Under the pieces are notes generated by a model. That model searched no databases. It saw nothing but the letters and a program-made list of their open reading frames with translations, and was not told the DNA's origin. A DNA stretch of 64,000 nt, taken from assembly GCF_013155275.1 (NCBI RefSeq), contig NZ_JABJXS010000009.1, positions 87,313 to 151,312 on the forward strand, given 5' to 3'. Below, piece after piece: positions 35,885 to 45,711 of the stretch. The DNA comes from Brenneria sp. hezel4-2-4 (GTDB lineage: Bacteria; Pseudomonadota; Gammaproteobacteria; Enterobacterales; Enterobacteriaceae). A program made the translations under genes and the position numbers. The first letter of the stretch is position 1. Each line of letters begins with the position of its first letter.

Positions 35885-37030
35885 ATGACGATGACCGTAT
35901 TCAGTGTAAAACATAGCCCGCTTCTACGTCAGCCAGAGCACTTCATTTCCCGTGAAGCGTTGAAAGCGCTGATTTGCCGAATCACCGACAATCTGGTGCA
36001 TATTGAAGATAAAACCGGGGAGTTTCTGTTACGGCTGGACGACGGCCGGGTGATTGACACCAAAGGTTGGGCCGGTTGGGAATGGACGCACGGCATCGGT
36101 TTGTACGGTATTTATCAGTTTTACCAGCAAACGGGCGACGAACAGATGCGGGCCATCATCGACGACTGGTTCACCGCTCGTCTGGCGGAAGGGACGCCGA
36201 CCAAGAACGTCAACACGGTTTGCCCTTTCCTGACGCTGGCCTATCGCTATGAAGAAACGCGTGACGCCAGTTGGGTGCCGTATCTGGAGCGCTGGGCCGA
36301 GTGGGTGATGTATGAGATGCCGCGCACGCAAAAGCAGGGGCTACAGCATATTGTTTATAACAATGAAAATACCGAACAACTGTGGGACGACACGTTGATG
36401 ATGAGCGTGTTGCCGCTGGCAAAAATCGGCAAGCTGTTGAACCGCCCTGAATTCGTGGAAGAGGCCACCTATCAGTTCCTGCTGCACGTTCAGTATCTGA
36501 TGGATCGCCAGAGCGGTCTGTGGTTCCACGGCTGGACGTTTGAGGGCCGGCATAACTTTGCCAAAGCTCGCTGGGCGCGGGGCAACAGTTGGCTGACCGT
36601 GGCGATCCCCGAGTTTATCGAACTGCTGGAACTGCCGGAAGGGAATGCGACGCGTCGTTTCCTGTTGCAGGTGCTGGAAAGCCAGATTGACGCGCTGGCG
36701 AAATATCAGGATGACAGCGGCCTGTGGCATACGCTGCTCGACGATCCGCAATCGTATCTGGAAAGCTCGGCGACGGCCGGCTTTGCCTATGGCATCTTAA
36801 AGGCGGTACGCAAGCGCTATGTGGATAAACGCTATGCGCCGGTGGCGGAGAAAGCGATCCGCGGCGTGATTGGCAATGTGAACGCCGAGGGGGAACTGGT
36901 TCAGGTGTCGTTCGGCACCGCGATGGGGCAGGATCTGGATTACTACCGCCAGATCCCGCTCACTTCTATGCCCTACGGACAGGCGATGGCGATCCTCTGC
37001 CTGTCGGAATACCTGCGCGTTTATCTGTAA
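35885..37030 (+). CDS. rhiN: Unsaturated rhamnogalacturonyl hydrolase RhiN (GH105)
   Basis: Cytoplasmic GH105 enzyme that hydrates the unsaturated galacturonosyl end of rhamnogalacturonan oligomers, releasing a keto sugar for the KdgK/KdgA pathway and rhamnose. 381 residues with an alpha6/alpha6 barrel. Visible: GWAGWEWTHGIGLYGIYQF near 61-79, the catalytic Asp in QLWDDTLMMS near 168, WFHGW, RWARGNSWLTVAIPE and ESSATAGFAYGILKA. 37 bp after rhiT, so an operon as in Dickeya. No signal peptide. Confidence 0.88.
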   Translation: MTMTVFSVKHSPLLRQPEHFISREALKALICRITDNLVHIEDKTGEFLLRLDDGRVIDTKGWAGWEWTHGIGLYGIYQFYQQTGDEQMRAIIDDWFTARLAEGTPTKNVNTVCPFLTLAYRYEETRDASWVPYLERWAEWVMYEMPRTQKQGLQHIVYNNENTEQLWDDTLMMSVLPLAKIGKLLNRPEFVEEATYQFLLHVQYLMDRQSGLWFHGWTFEGRHNFAKARWARGNSWLTVAIPEFIELLELPEGNATRRFLLQVLESQIDALAKYQDDSGLWHTLLDDPQSYLESSATAGFAYGILKAVRKRYVDKRYAPVAEKAIRGVIGNVNAEGELVQVSFGTAMGQDLDYYRQIPLTSMPYGQAMAILCLSEYLRVYL

Positions 37031-37047
37031 ACACGGTAAATCAATAA

Positions 37048-37090
37048 CCCTATCCGGCGGCGGGCCTCCGATCGGAAGCCCGCCGTAGGG
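37048..37090. terminator. Hairpin between convergent rhiN and the MBL-fold gene
   Basis: CGGCGGGC (37058-37065) pairs with GCCCGCCG (37078-37085), extended by CCCTA with TAGGG outside a small bulge. No T-run; probably acts on both converging transcripts. Confidence 0.6.
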
Positions 37091-37093
37091 TAA

Positions 37094-38074
37094 TTAATTC
37101 AGTCCCGACAGGCTATAGTTCGCGGCCACCCAGCGGTAAGCGTTCGCGTTGCCCTCATGAGCGGGGGCGGTTTTGACGTGGCCGATCCCCGGGAAGGGCA
37201 GATGCGCGCCAGCGATCCAGTATCCCTGAGCGGCGGCCTCAGCCAGTATTTTATCGCGGGATTGGGTCGCTTTATCCATATCGGTATCAAAGCTTATCGT
37301 CGTGGCGGGTAAGGTCATCTGTACGGCTTCCGCGTGAATAATGTCTCCCCATGCCAACAGTTTGTGGCCTTCGCTTTCAATCAGAAAAGCCGTGTGTCCT
37401 GGCGTATGTCCCGGCGTGGGGATGGCGGTGACGCCGGGCAATAATACCGCTTGCTGCGCGGAAAATGTTTTCAGCTTGCGATCGTTGCTGATGAGATTAA
37501 ACGCATTTTGTACGCGCTGGAACGTGGCTTTTCTGCTCTCTTCCGCCTGCTTCAGGTTGTCCGGATTGAGCCAGAAATCCGCCTCTGGCTGGCTGACGTA
37601 AACCGTGGCGTTCGGGTAGGTCAGTTTGTCATCCTGTACCAGACCACCGAAATGGTCGCCGTGCAGATGGGTCATCAGCACCGTATCCACCTGCTCGGGT
37701 TTATAACCCGCCGCAATCAGGTTCGGCAGCACTTTCCCGACGCTTGGGTTGCTTTGTTTGCCATTGCCTGTATCCACCAGAATCAGGTTTTTTCCGGTAT
37801 TGATCAAATACGCGTTAATCGACGTTTCCACCGGCGAGGTCAGCGACTTTTCCGCCAGCAGTTGGTTTATTTTTTCCGGCGAGGTGCGGGCCAGCAATTT
37901 ATCCATCGGCATGGTATTGGTGCCGTCGGACAGGGCGGTAATCTCAAACTCGCCCAGCATCATCCGATAATAGCCTGGTTGGGTTTTAACCTGAGGCGGC
38001 AGTTGTGCCGTGGCGATAACGGGGACGAAAACGAACGCCAACAACACTAAAGAGAGAGATCTCAATCGATTCAT
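37094..38074 (-). CDS. Periplasmic MBL-fold metallo-hydrolase
   Basis: 326 residues. Signal peptide 1-23 (MNRLRSLSLVLLAFVFVPVI, then ATAQ), so exported. The metallo-beta-lactamase fold is clear: zinc motif MTHLHGDHFGG near 133-143, PTPGHTPGHTAF near 216-227 and WGDIIHAEAV near 241 with the bridging Asp. Ending with GAHLPFPGIGHV gives the last His. This pattern is shared by lactonases and organophosphorus hydrolases, among others; the substrate cannot be told from sequence. It sits between rhiTN and queE, with no operon partner. Confidence 0.82.
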   Translation of the reverse strand: MNRLRSLSLVLLAFVFVPVIATAQLPPQVKTQPGYYRMMLGEFEITALSDGTNTMPMDKLLARTSPEKINQLLAEKSLTSPVETSINAYLINTGKNLILVDTGNGKQSNPSVGKVLPNLIAAGYKPEQVDTVLMTHLHGDHFGGLVQDDKLTYPNATVYVSQPEADFWLNPDNLKQAEESRKATFQRVQNAFNLISNDRKLKTFSAQQAVLLPGVTAIPTPGHTPGHTAFLIESEGHKLLAWGDIIHAEAVQMTLPATTISFDTDMDKATQSRDKILAEAAAQGYWIAGAHLPFPGIGHVKTAPAHEGNANAYRWVAANYSLSGLN

Positions 38075-38274
38075 ATTTTTCGTTCCTGGTTAATGAGTTA
38101 GCATTGAAATGGTTGATGAAGTATACATCTTGCCTGTTGATTATTAACCGGGGTGCAACATTACTCAAATTAAACCTTGGCATTATCGGTTAAACGGTAG
38201 CCGCTGCGGCGGGTTTGGCGTGTCGCCGGCTATCTGCGATAATGCGTTTTTAAGTAACAGGTATAGTGAAAACC

Positions 38275-38946
38275 ATGCAGTACCCGATTAATGAAATGTT
38301 CCAGACGTTGCAGGGCGAAGGCTATTTTACCGGCGTGCCGGCGGTATTTGTGCGCCTGCAAGGGTGTCCGGTCGGCTGTAGCTGGTGCGATACCAAACAT
38401 ACCTGGGACAAACTGGCCGAGCGGGAGATCCCGCTGGATCAGGTACTGGTGAAAACGCGGGAAAGCGATGGCTGGGGCGCCGCCAGCGCCGGGGATGTGG
38501 TAGCGATGATTGAACGCGAAGGCTATACCGCGCGGCATATTGTGATCACCGGGGGCGAACCCTGTATCCACGATCTGGCTCCGCTGACGCTGTTGCTGGA
38601 AAAACAGGGATTTAGCTGTCAGATAGAAACCAGCGGCACCCATGAGGTGCGCTGTTCGCCAAAAACCTGGGTGACGGTCTCCCCCAAGGTGAATATGCGC
38701 GGCGGCATGGCGGTTATCGATCAGGCTTTGCAGCGGGCGGATGAGATTAAACACCCGGTTGCCCGGGAACGTGACATCGACGCGCTGGATGAATTGCTGG
38801 CCCGGCTCACGGATGATAAACCGCGTATTGTGGCGCTACAGCCGATCAGCCAGAAAGAAGACGCGACCAAATTGTGCATTGCCGTCTGTATTGCCCGTAA
38901 CTGGCGGCTTTCCATGCAAACGCATAAATATTTGAATATTGCCTGA
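38275..38946 (+). CDS. queE: 7-carboxy-7-deazaguanine synthase QueE
   Basis: Radical SAM enzyme that turns 6-carboxytetrahydropterin into 7-carboxy-7-deazaguanine for queuosine in tRNA. 223 residues, matching E. coli. It begins MQYPINEMFQTLQGEGY, with the cluster-binding cysteines in LQGCPVGCSWCDTKHTW, then ITGGEPCIHD and the family end RLSMQTHKYLNIA. ATG 38275 agrees with the family; the GTG three codons upstream is ignored. Faces queD, the preceding step of the pathway, across a hairpin. Confidence 0.96.
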   Translation: MQYPINEMFQTLQGEGYFTGVPAVFVRLQGCPVGCSWCDTKHTWDKLAEREIPLDQVLVKTRESDGWGAASAGDVVAMIEREGYTARHIVITGGEPCIHDLAPLTLLLEKQGFSCQIETSGTHEVRCSPKTWVTVSPKVNMRGGMAVIDQALQRADEIKHPVARERDIDALDELLARLTDDKPRIVALQPISQKEDATKLCIAVCIARNWRLSMQTHKYLNIA

Positions 38947-38952
38947 CGGCGA

Positions 38953-38982
38953 ACGGCGCGAAGAGGAAACCGTTCGCGCCGT
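38953..38982. terminator. Hairpin between convergent queE and queD
   Basis: ACGGCGCGAA (38953-38962) pairs perfectly with TTCGCGCCGT (38973-38982), loop 10 nt. No clear T-run on either strand. Confidence 0.6.
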
Positions 38983-39010
38983 CTGAAGAGAAGATGTCGT
39001 TGGACGGCGC

Positions 39011-39373
39011 TTACTCGCCTTTATAGATACAGCCCGCGGTGCAGGTCTCTTTTACCATTACCGCGCTCAGTTCGGGCAATGACGGTTTCACCTGTTGCCA
39101 GATCCAGTGGGCCAGCACTTCGCTGGTCGGATTCTCCAGACCGGGAATATCATTCAGATAGTGGTGATCCAGCCTTTCCCAGGTCGGTTTAAACGCCGCT
39201 TTTAATTCGGCAAAATCCATCACCCAACCGGTATGGGGATCAACATCGCCGGTAATTTCCAGCCGAACCATAAAGGAATGCCCATGCAGGCGTCCGCATT
39301 TATGCCCTGCCGGAACGTGGGGCAGACGGTGAGCGGCTTCAAACTGAAAATCTTTAAATAGTGTGGTTGCCAT
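39011..39373 (-). CDS. queD: 6-carboxytetrahydropterin synthase QueD
   Basis: Converts dihydroneopterin triphosphate to 6-carboxytetrahydropterin, first dedicated step to queuosine after GTP cyclohydrolase. 120 residues. Zinc-binding His residues lie in [10 protein letters not shown] and [11 protein letters not shown], the catalytic Cys is in KCGRLHGH, and LDHHYLND and SEVLAHWIW are typical. Its leader contains the 28-bp tandem repeats at 39400-39473. Confidence 0.96.
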   Translation of the reverse strand: MATTLFKDFQFEAAHRLPHVPAGHKCGRLHGHSFMVRLEITGDVDPHTGWVMDFAELKAAFKPTWERLDHHYLNDIPGLENPTSEVLAHWIWQQVKPSLPELSAVMVKETCTAGCIYKGE

Positions 39374-39399
39374 GTCGGGCTCTCATTTCTTTGCAATAA

Positions 39400-39473
39400 A
39401 TAGCTTTCAACAAACCGCTATTCAAAAATAGTTTTCAAAAAAACGGTTTTCAAAAATAGTATTCAAAAAACCG
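39400..39473. repeat. 28-bp tandem repeat upstream of queD
   Basis: Units 39400-39427 and 39428-39455 plus an 18-bp partial unit 39456-39473. Each 28-mer is itself two 14-bp halves, ATAGTTTTCAAAAA-like and AACGGTTTTCAAAA-like, giving about five A/T-rich half-units at one-and-a-third helical turns. Lies 27 bp ahead of the queD start and about 316 bp ahead of cysJ. Could be protein-binding or slipped-strand growth. Confidence 0.8.
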
Positions 39474-39789
39474 TCGCATACTACCGGAAAGTGCATCGGT
39501 AAGCTATGTATCGCCGGCAGAGACGCTCCGCGAAGCGGGTTCGTCGTCACTGCGAATATCTGTCCGTATTATTCTATTTATAATTCAATAGGTTATTTAA
39601 TTATCTCTGGCTATAACACTTTAATCAATAAGGATTATCAGAAAAACCACTTAGTCATTTTGGTTATTTAATATTTCCATCGTTTCTTTAATTGTTAAGA
39701 TGCAGGTGGTTACCCTTATGTTCCATTCATCTTTTTACTGCATGAATTTGTATTAGCCCGGTCACAAGCACAAGGAAATAGAGATCACC
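39474..39789. promoter_or_regulatory. cysJ upstream region
   Basis: The rest of the queD-cysJ divergent gap (416 bp in all). The 200 bp before cysJ are A/T-rich (TTATTTAATATTTCC, CTTTAATTGTTAAG), as in CysB-activated cys promoters. CysB sites are too degenerate to place by eye. No gene seen. Confidence 0.4.
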
Positions 39790-41622
39790 ATGACAACTCC
39801 GGTTTCTCCGACTTCGTTGCTCCCGTTGAGTGCGGAGCAATTAACGCGTTTACAGGCGGCAACCGGTGATTTTTCACCCACGCAGCTTGCCTGGTTGTCC
39901 GGTTATTTTTGGGGGCTGTTGCAACAGCCCGGTGGGCAATCGGGCATCGTGGCAGGCGCCGCCGGCGTCGCGTCATCGTCGGCGGTTCCGGCGTCAGTAC
40001 CCGGCATCACCCTGATTTCCGCCTCTCAAACCGGCAATGCCCGTCGGGTTGCCGAGCAACTGCGGGACGACCTGTTGAACGCCAAACTGACGGTCAGTCT
40101 GGTGAATGCCGGCGATTATAAATTCAAACAAATCGGTCAGGAAAAACTGCTGTTGATTGTGACCTCGACGCAGGGTGAAGGCGAACCGCCGGAAGAAGCC
40201 GTGGCATTGCATAAATTCCTGCTCTCCAAAAAAGCGCCATCGTTGAAAGAGACCGCGTTCGCCGTATTGGGTCTGGGCGATACTTCATACGAATTTTTCA
40301 GCAAGGCGGGCAAGGATTTTGATAACCGCCTTGCCGAGCTGGGAGCGGAACGGCTGCTGGATCGCGTTGATGCCGATGTGGATTATCAGGCGGCCGCGGA
40401 GCAGTGGCGGCGTCAGATCGTGGATATTTTGCAGGCGCGTCTGCCGGCACAGAGTGAGGCGGCGGTACAGGCCAGCACCCGTGGCGCGCTGGATGAGATT
40501 ACCAGCAGTCCTTACAGCAAGGAATCGCCGTTATCGGCGCTGTTTTCCGTCAATCAGAAAATCACCGGCCGTAATTCGGAAAAAGATGTGCGTCATATTG
40601 AAATCGATCTCGGCGATTCCGGTCTGCGCTACCAGCCGGGCGATGCGCTTGGCGTGTGGTTTGACAACGATCCCGCCCTGGTTGCGGAATTGCTTGAACT
40701 GCTGTGGCTGAAAGGCGATGAGCCGGTGACGGTAGATGGAAAAACCCTGCCGCTGTCGCAGGCGCTGAAAAGCCACTTTGAACTGACCCAGAACACGGCG
40801 CCGATTGTTGAAAAATATGCCGCTCTGTCGCGGGATGAAACCCTGCTGGCGCTGGTGAGCGATAAGCCGGCGTTGCAGCAGTTCGCCCAGCGTACACCGC
40901 TGGTGGATATGGTGCGGCAGGCGCCCGTCGAACTGACGGCTGAGCAGTTGACGGATCTGCTGCGCCCGCTGACGCCCCGTTTATATTCCATTGCCTCTTC
41001 TCAGGCGGAAGTGGAAAGCGAAGTGCATATCACCGTCGGCGTGGTGCGCTATGACATTGACGGACGGGCCCGCAGCGGCGGCGCCTCCGGCTACCTGGCC
41101 GACCGCCTGAATGAAGATGATGAAATCCGCGTATTTATCGAACATAACGATAATTTCCGGCTGCCCGCCGACCCGGAAACGCCGGTCATCATGATCGGGC
41201 CGGGCACCGGTATCGCGCCATTTCGCGCTTTTATGCAACAGCGGGAGGCGGAGGGCGCCGGCGGCAAGAACTGGTTGTTCTTCGGCAATCCGCACTTTAC
41301 CGAAGATTTTCTCTATCAGGTTGAATGGCAGCGCTATGTTAAGGATGGCTTGTTGACCCATATCGATCTGGCCTGGTCGCGCGATCAGGCGCACAAAATT
41401 TACGTACAGGACAAACTGCGTGAAAAAGGCGCGGAAGTCTGGCGCTGGCTTCAGGATGGCGCGCATCTTTATGTTTGCGGCGATGCCAACCGCATGGCGA
41501 AAGATGTCGAGCAGGCGTTGCTGGACGTGGTGGCCGAGCACGGTGGCATGGATACCGTGCAGGCCGACGAATTTTTAAGTGATTTGCGCCTTGAGCGCCG
41601 TTATCAGCGAGATGTGTATTAA
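39790..41622 (+). CDS. cysJ: Sulfite reductase flavoprotein subunit
   Basis: Passes electrons from NADPH through FAD and FMN to CysI, for six-electron reduction of sulfite to sulfide. 610 residues. The flavodoxin domain (about 73-210) has [15 protein letters not shown] and [12 protein letters not shown]. The FAD/NADPH reductase part has [38 protein letters not shown] and the C-terminal [12 protein letters not shown]. Gln-Pro-Gly and Ala-rich linker near 53-68. The stop codon overlaps the cysI ATG by one base (TAATG). Confidence 0.97.
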   Translation: MTTPVSPTSLLPLSAEQLTRLQAATGDFSPTQLAWLSGYFWGLLQQPGGQSGIVAGAAGVASSSAVPASVPGITLISASQTGNARRVAEQLRDDLLNAKLTVSLVNAGDYKFKQIGQEKLLLIVTSTQGEGEPPEEAVALHKFLLSKKAPSLKETAFAVLGLGDTSYEFFSKAGKDFDNRLAELGAERLLDRVDADVDYQAAAEQWRRQIVDILQARLPAQSEAAVQASTRGALDEITSSPYSKESPLSALFSVNQKITGRNSEKDVRHIEIDLGDSGLRYQPGDALGVWFDNDPALVAELLELLWLKGDEPVTVDGKTLPLSQALKSHFELTQNTAPIVEKYAALSRDETLLALVSDKPALQQFAQRTPLVDMVRQAPVELTAEQLTDLLRPLTPRLYSIASSQAEVESEVHITVGVVRYDIDGRARSGGASGYLADRLNEDDEIRVFIEHNDNFRLPADPETPVIMIGPGTGIAPFRAFMQQREAEGAGGKNWLFFGNPHFTEDFLYQVEWQRYVKDGLLTHIDLAWSRDQAHKIYVQDKLREKGAEVWRWLQDGAHLYVCGDANRMAKDVEQALLDVVAEHGGMDTVQADEFLSDLRLERRYQRDVY

Positions 41623-43373
41623 TGAGCGAAAAGCTATTTTTAGATAAAAAACAGGCTGTAGGTGAAAAGCATCCCGGCCCGTTGGTGGTGGAAGGGAAAC
41701 TCGCTGATGCCGAACGTCTTAAGCAGGAAAGCAACTTTCTGCGCGGCACCATCGCCGAGGATTTGCAGGACGGCCTGACTGGCGGTTTCAATGGCGATAA
41801 CTTTTTGCTGATCCGTTTTCACGGCATGTATCAGCAGGACGATCGCGATATCCGCGCCGAACGCGCCGAACAGAAACTGGAGCCGCGCCATGCCATGATG
41901 CTGCGCTGCCGCTTGCCGGGCGGCGTCATCACGCCCGCGCAATGGCTGGGTATCGATAGGTTTGCCGCCGAAAGCACGCTGTACGGCAGCATCCGCCTGA
42001 CCAACCGTCAGACGTTCCAGTTTCACGGCATTCTTAAACCTAATGTAAAACCCGCGCACCAGTTGCTGAATAGTCTGGGCCTGGATTCGCTGGCGACGGC
42101 CAACGACGTTAACCGTAACGTGATGTGTACGTCGAATCCGATCGAATCCGAGTTGCATCAGCAGGCGTATGACTGGGCGAAAAAGATTTCCGAACATCTG
42201 CTGCCGCGTACGCGCGCCTATGCCGAAATCTGGCTGGATCAGGAGAAAGTCGCCACCACGGATGAAGAACCGATTCTGGGCGCCACCTATCTGCCGCGTA
42301 AGTTTAAAACCACCGTGGTGATCCCGCCGCAGAACGATGTGGATCTGCATGCCAACGATCTCAACTTTGTCGCCATCGCCGACAACGGCCGGCTGGTGGG
42401 ATTCAATGTGCTGGTGGGCGGCGGGCTGTCGATCGCCCACGGCGATAAAGCGACCTATGCGCGCACCGCCAGCGAACTGGGCTATATTCCGGTGGAACAG
42501 ACGCTGGCGATTGCCGAAGCGGTGGTGACGACACAGCGTGACTGGGGCAATCGCACCAACCGCAAGAACGCGAAAACCAAGTACACGCTGGAGCGGGTGG
42601 GCGTCGAGACGTTCAAGCAGGAAGTGGAAAGACGCGCCGGCGTGAAGTTTGAAGCCGTGCGTCCCTATGAATTCACCGGGCGTGGCGATCGCATCGGCTG
42701 GGTAAAAGGCATCGACAATAAATGGCATCTGACGCTGTTTATCGAAAACGGCCGTATTCTGGACTATCCCGGTCGGCCGTTGAAAACCGGTCTGGCGGAA
42801 ATTGCTAAAATACATAAGGGCGATTTCCGGCTGACGGCGAACCAGAATCTGATTATCGCCGGCGTGCCTGCGCGCAGTAAGGCGAAGATCGAGGCGCTGG
42901 CGCGGGAGCATGGGCTGATTGACGACGGGGTGACGGAACAGCGCAAAAATTCTATGGCCTGCGTGTCCTACCCGACCTGTCCGCTGGCGATGGCGGAAGC
43001 GGAACGTTTCCTGCCGGAGTTCGTGACCAGGGTTGAAGATATCATGCAGCGGCACGGCGTGGGCGACGAGCACATTATTCTGCGCGTCACCGGGTGCCCC
43101 AACGGCTGCGGCCGGGCGCTGCTGGCGGAAATCGGGCTGGTGGGGAAAGCCATCGGGCGTTACAACCTGCATCTGGGCGGCAACCGCGCGGGTACGCGGA
43201 TCCCGCGTATGTACCGCGAGAATATCACCGAGGCGGAAATCCTCAGTGAAATCGACCAGCTTATCGGGCGCTGGGCAAAAGAGCGCAACGAGAATGAAGG
43301 CTTTGGCGATTTCACCATTCGCGCCAACATCATTAAACCGGTGCTGGATCCCGCCCGTGATTTCTATGACTGA
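41622..43373 (+). CDS. cysI: Sulfite reductase hemoprotein beta subunit
   Basis: Siroheme and [4Fe-4S] subunit that reduces sulfite to sulfide. 583 residues against 570 in E. coli; the extra part is an N-terminal insertion ([10 protein letters not shown]) before [20 protein letters not shown]. Siroheme/cluster cysteines are in [11 protein letters not shown] and [10 protein letters not shown]; substrate-binding Arg/Lys lie in [14 protein letters not shown] and [16 protein letters not shown]. The siroheme it needs is supplied by CysG, encoded just downstream. Confidence 0.97.
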   Translation: MSEKLFLDKKQAVGEKHPGPLVVEGKLADAERLKQESNFLRGTIAEDLQDGLTGGFNGDNFLLIRFHGMYQQDDRDIRAERAEQKLEPRHAMMLRCRLPGGVITPAQWLGIDRFAAESTLYGSIRLTNRQTFQFHGILKPNVKPAHQLLNSLGLDSLATANDVNRNVMCTSNPIESELHQQAYDWAKKISEHLLPRTRAYAEIWLDQEKVATTDEEPILGATYLPRKFKTTVVIPPQNDVDLHANDLNFVAIADNGRLVGFNVLVGGGLSIAHGDKATYARTASELGYIPVEQTLAIAEAVVTTQRDWGNRTNRKNAKTKYTLERVGVETFKQEVERRAGVKFEAVRPYEFTGRGDRIGWVKGIDNKWHLTLFIENGRILDYPGRPLKTGLAEIAKIHKGDFRLTANQNLIIAGVPARSKAKIEALAREHGLIDDGVTEQRKNSMACVSYPTCPLAMAEAERFLPEFVTRVEDIMQRHGVGDEHIILRVTGCPNGCGRALLAEIGLVGKAIGRYNLHLGGNRAGTRIPRMYRENITEAEILSEIDQLIGRWAKERNENEGFGDFTIRANIIKPVLDPARDFYD

Positions 43374-43385
43374 CAGGAGACCCTG

Positions 43386-44120
43386 ATGTCTGAGCTTAAT
43401 CTTGAGGCGCTCAACGCCTTACCGAAAGCGGAGCAGGCGGCCGAACTGGCGGCGATTAACCAGCGGCTGGAAGCGCTGTCGGCGCAGGAGCGAGTCGTCT
43501 GGGCGCTGGAAAATCTGCCGGGGGAATATGTACTGTCTTCCAGTTTCGGCATTCAGGCCGCCGTCTCTTTGCATCTGGTGACGCAGCAGCGGCCGGATAT
43601 TCCGGTGATCCTGACGGATACCGGCTATCTCTTCCCGGAAACCTATCAGTTTATTGACGCCTTGACCGATCGGCTGAAGCTGAACCTTAAGGTTTACCGC
43701 GCCTTATTGTCGTCAGCCTGGCAGGAAGCGCGCTACGGCAAACTGTGGGAACAGGGCGTTGAAGGCATCGAACAGTACAACCAGATGAACAAGGTCGAGC
43801 CGATGAACCGGGCCTTAAGCGAACTCAAGGCGCAAACCTGGTTTGCCGGTCTGCGGCGCGAGCAGTCCGGCAGCCGCGGTCATCTGCCGGTGCTCGCGGT
43901 ACAGCGCGGCGTATTCAAGCTTCTGCCGATTATCGACTGGGATAACCGGCAGGTATACCAGTACCTGAAACAAAACGATCTGAGCTACCACCCGCTGTGG
44001 GATCAGGGCTATTTGTCGGTGGGCGACACGCATACCACCCGTAAGTGGGAACCCGGCATGAGCGAAGAAGAAACCCGCTTTTTCGGTCTGAAGCGCGAAT
44101 GCGGCCTGCACGAAGGGTGA
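43386..44120 (+). CDS. cysH: Phosphoadenosine phosphosulfate reductase
   Basis: Reduces PAPS to sulfite with thioredoxin as donor. 244 residues, the E. coli length. It shows the PP-loop-like [37 protein letters not shown] and the C-terminal catalytic ECGLHEG (Cys239). 12 bp after cysI, last gene of cysJIH, ended by a terminator at 44128-44151. Confidence 0.97.
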   Translation: MSELNLEALNALPKAEQAAELAAINQRLEALSAQERVVWALENLPGEYVLSSSFGIQAAVSLHLVTQQRPDIPVILTDTGYLFPETYQFIDALTDRLKLNLKVYRALLSSAWQEARYGKLWEQGVEGIEQYNQMNKVEPMNRALSELKAQTWFAGLRREQSGSRGHLPVLAVQRGVFKLLPIIDWDNRQVYQYLKQNDLSYHPLWDQGYLSVGDTHTTRKWEPGMSEEETRFFGLKRECGLHEG

Positions 44121-44127
44121 ACGGTGA

Positions 44128-44151
44128 AACCGGGCGGTTGCCCGGTTTTTT
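44128..44151 (+). terminator. Rho-independent terminator after cysH
   Basis: AACCGGGC (44128-44135) pairs with GCCCGGTT (44140-44147) around GGTT, with six T (44146-44151). It separates cysJIH from cysGDNC, implying a second promoter at about 44152-44250. Confidence 0.93.
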
Positions 44152-44259
44152 CTGGTGTTATTCCATTACGGAACTTGTCATTCCAATTTGGCATTTCATA
44201 AGTGTTCCTTGCTCACCGTATAGTCGCTTTATCACTTTTTGATATTTGTTAAGGCATTT

Positions 44260-45702
44260 GTGAACTATCTACCTTTATTCGCCGACCTTCGACATCGTCC
44301 GGTGCTGGTGGTTGGCGGTGGCGATGTCGCCACCCGCAAAATCGATCTGCTGCAACGTGCGGGTGCCGAGGTAAAGGTGGTCGCACAGTCGCTGTCGGAG
44401 CATTTGGCCGAGCGGCATCGGGCCGGCCAGATCCACTGGTTGGCGCAGCGTTTTACGCCTGAGTTGCTGTCGGGCGTGTTTCTGGTTATCGCGGCGACGG
44501 ATGACGCCGAGCTGAATGCCGCCGTCTCCGAGGCCGCTAATCAGCGGCATTTGCTGGTGAACGTGGTTGACGACCAGCCGAAGTGCTCGTTTATTTTCCC
44601 CTCAATCGTCGACCGTTCCCCGCTGATGGTGGCGATCTCTTCCAGCGGCCAGGCGCCGGTGCTGGCGCGGTTGCTGCGTGAAAAACTGGAAGCTCTGCTG
44701 CCGGCCAGCCTGGGGACGATGGCTCAACTGGCCGGCGGCTGGCGCGAGTGTATCAAGCAACATGTGCATACGATGAGCGGTCGCCGCCGGTTCTGGGAGC
44801 GCCTTTTTTCCGGGCGTTTCGCCAGTCTGGTGGCCGCCGGGCAAGTATCGCAGGCGGAAACGGAACTGCAACGGCAGCTTGAACAACAACAGCATGAGCA
44901 ACAGCAGCCGCTGGCGGAGCGGGGCGAGGTGACGCTGGTCGGCGCCGGGCCCGGCGATGCCGGCTTGCTGACGCTGCGCGGTTTACAGGTTATTCAGCAG
45001 GCGGATGTGGTGTTGTATGACCATCTGGTCAGCGACGAGGTGCTGGAACTGGTGCGCCGGGATGCCGAACGCATTTGCGTCGGCAAACGCGCGGGCGCGC
45101 ATTCCGTGCCGCAGGAAGAGACCAACCGCATGCTGATCGCCCTGGCGCGGCAAGGTAAACGGGTGGTGCGCCTGAAAGGGGGCGATCCGTTTATTTTTGG
45201 CCGCGGCGGCGAGGAATTGCAGCAGGTGGCACAGGCCGGTATCGCCTTTCAGGTGGTGCCGGGGATTACCGCCGCCGCCGGCGCCACGGCTTACGCCGGC
45301 ATACCGTTGACGCACCGGGATTACGCCCAGAGCGCGGTGTTCATCACCGGTCATTGCCGGCCCGACGGTCAGGCGCTGGAGTGGGCGACGCTGGCGCGCG
45401 GCCGTCAGACGCTGGCGATTTATATGGGAACGGTAAAAGCGGCCGATATCGCTCAACAATTGATCGCCCACGGTCGCGCGGCCGAAACGCCGGTGGCGGT
45501 GATCGGCCGGGGAACCCGGCACGATCAGCAGGTACTGATCGGCACGCTGCAACAGTTGGAACAATTGGCCCATCAGGCGCCGACACCGGCCTTGCTGGTG
45601 ATTGGCGAAGTGGTGAATTTACACCACCAAATCGCCTGGTTTGGTCGGCAAACGCTGACGGCGCGGCAAGACGGCCGGCCGGCGGTAGTGAATTTGGCTT
45701 AA
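44260..45702 (+). CDS. cysG: Siroheme synthase CysG
   Basis: Trifunctional: two methylations of uroporphyrinogen III, oxidation to sirohydrochlorin, and iron insertion, giving siroheme for CysI. 480 residues. The N-terminal dehydrogenase/ferrochelatase (1 to about 200) has [17 protein letters not shown], and the C-terminal methyltransferase has [33 protein letters not shown] and [25 protein letters not shown] Gln-rich linker (about 206-222) joins them. GTG 44260 with TTAAGG upstream matches the family start. Often there is a second cysG elsewhere (with nirBD); not visible here. Confidence 0.94.
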   Translation: MNYLPLFADLRHRPVLVVGGGDVATRKIDLLQRAGAEVKVVAQSLSEHLAERHRAGQIHWLAQRFTPELLSGVFLVIAATDDAELNAAVSEAANQRHLLVNVVDDQPKCSFIFPSIVDRSPLMVAISSSGQAPVLARLLREKLEALLPASLGTMAQLAGGWRECIKQHVHTMSGRRRFWERLFSGRFASLVAAGQVSQAETELQRQLEQQQHEQQQPLAERGEVTLVGAGPGDAGLLTLRGLQVIQQADVVLYDHLVSDEVLELVRRDAERICVGKRAGAHSVPQEETNRMLIALARQGKRVVRLKGGDPFIFGRGGEELQQVAQAGIAFQVVPGITAAAGATAYAGIPLTHRDYAQSAVFITGHCRPDGQALEWATLARGRQTLAIYMGTVKAADIAQQLIAHGRAAETPVAVIGRGTRHDQQVLIGTLQQLEQLAHQAPTPALLVIGEVVNLHHQIAWFGRQTLTARQDGRPAVVNLA

Positions 45703-45711
45703 GGAATGGTT

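Noticed and set aside
39400..39473. CRISPR array
   Set aside because: Direct repeats are contiguous with no unique spacers, and no cas genes are present.
41640..43172. 510-codon frame antisense to cysI
   Set aside because: Its length follows from GC-rich codon bias of cysI; the His/Arg/Gln-rich translation is typical of shadow frames.
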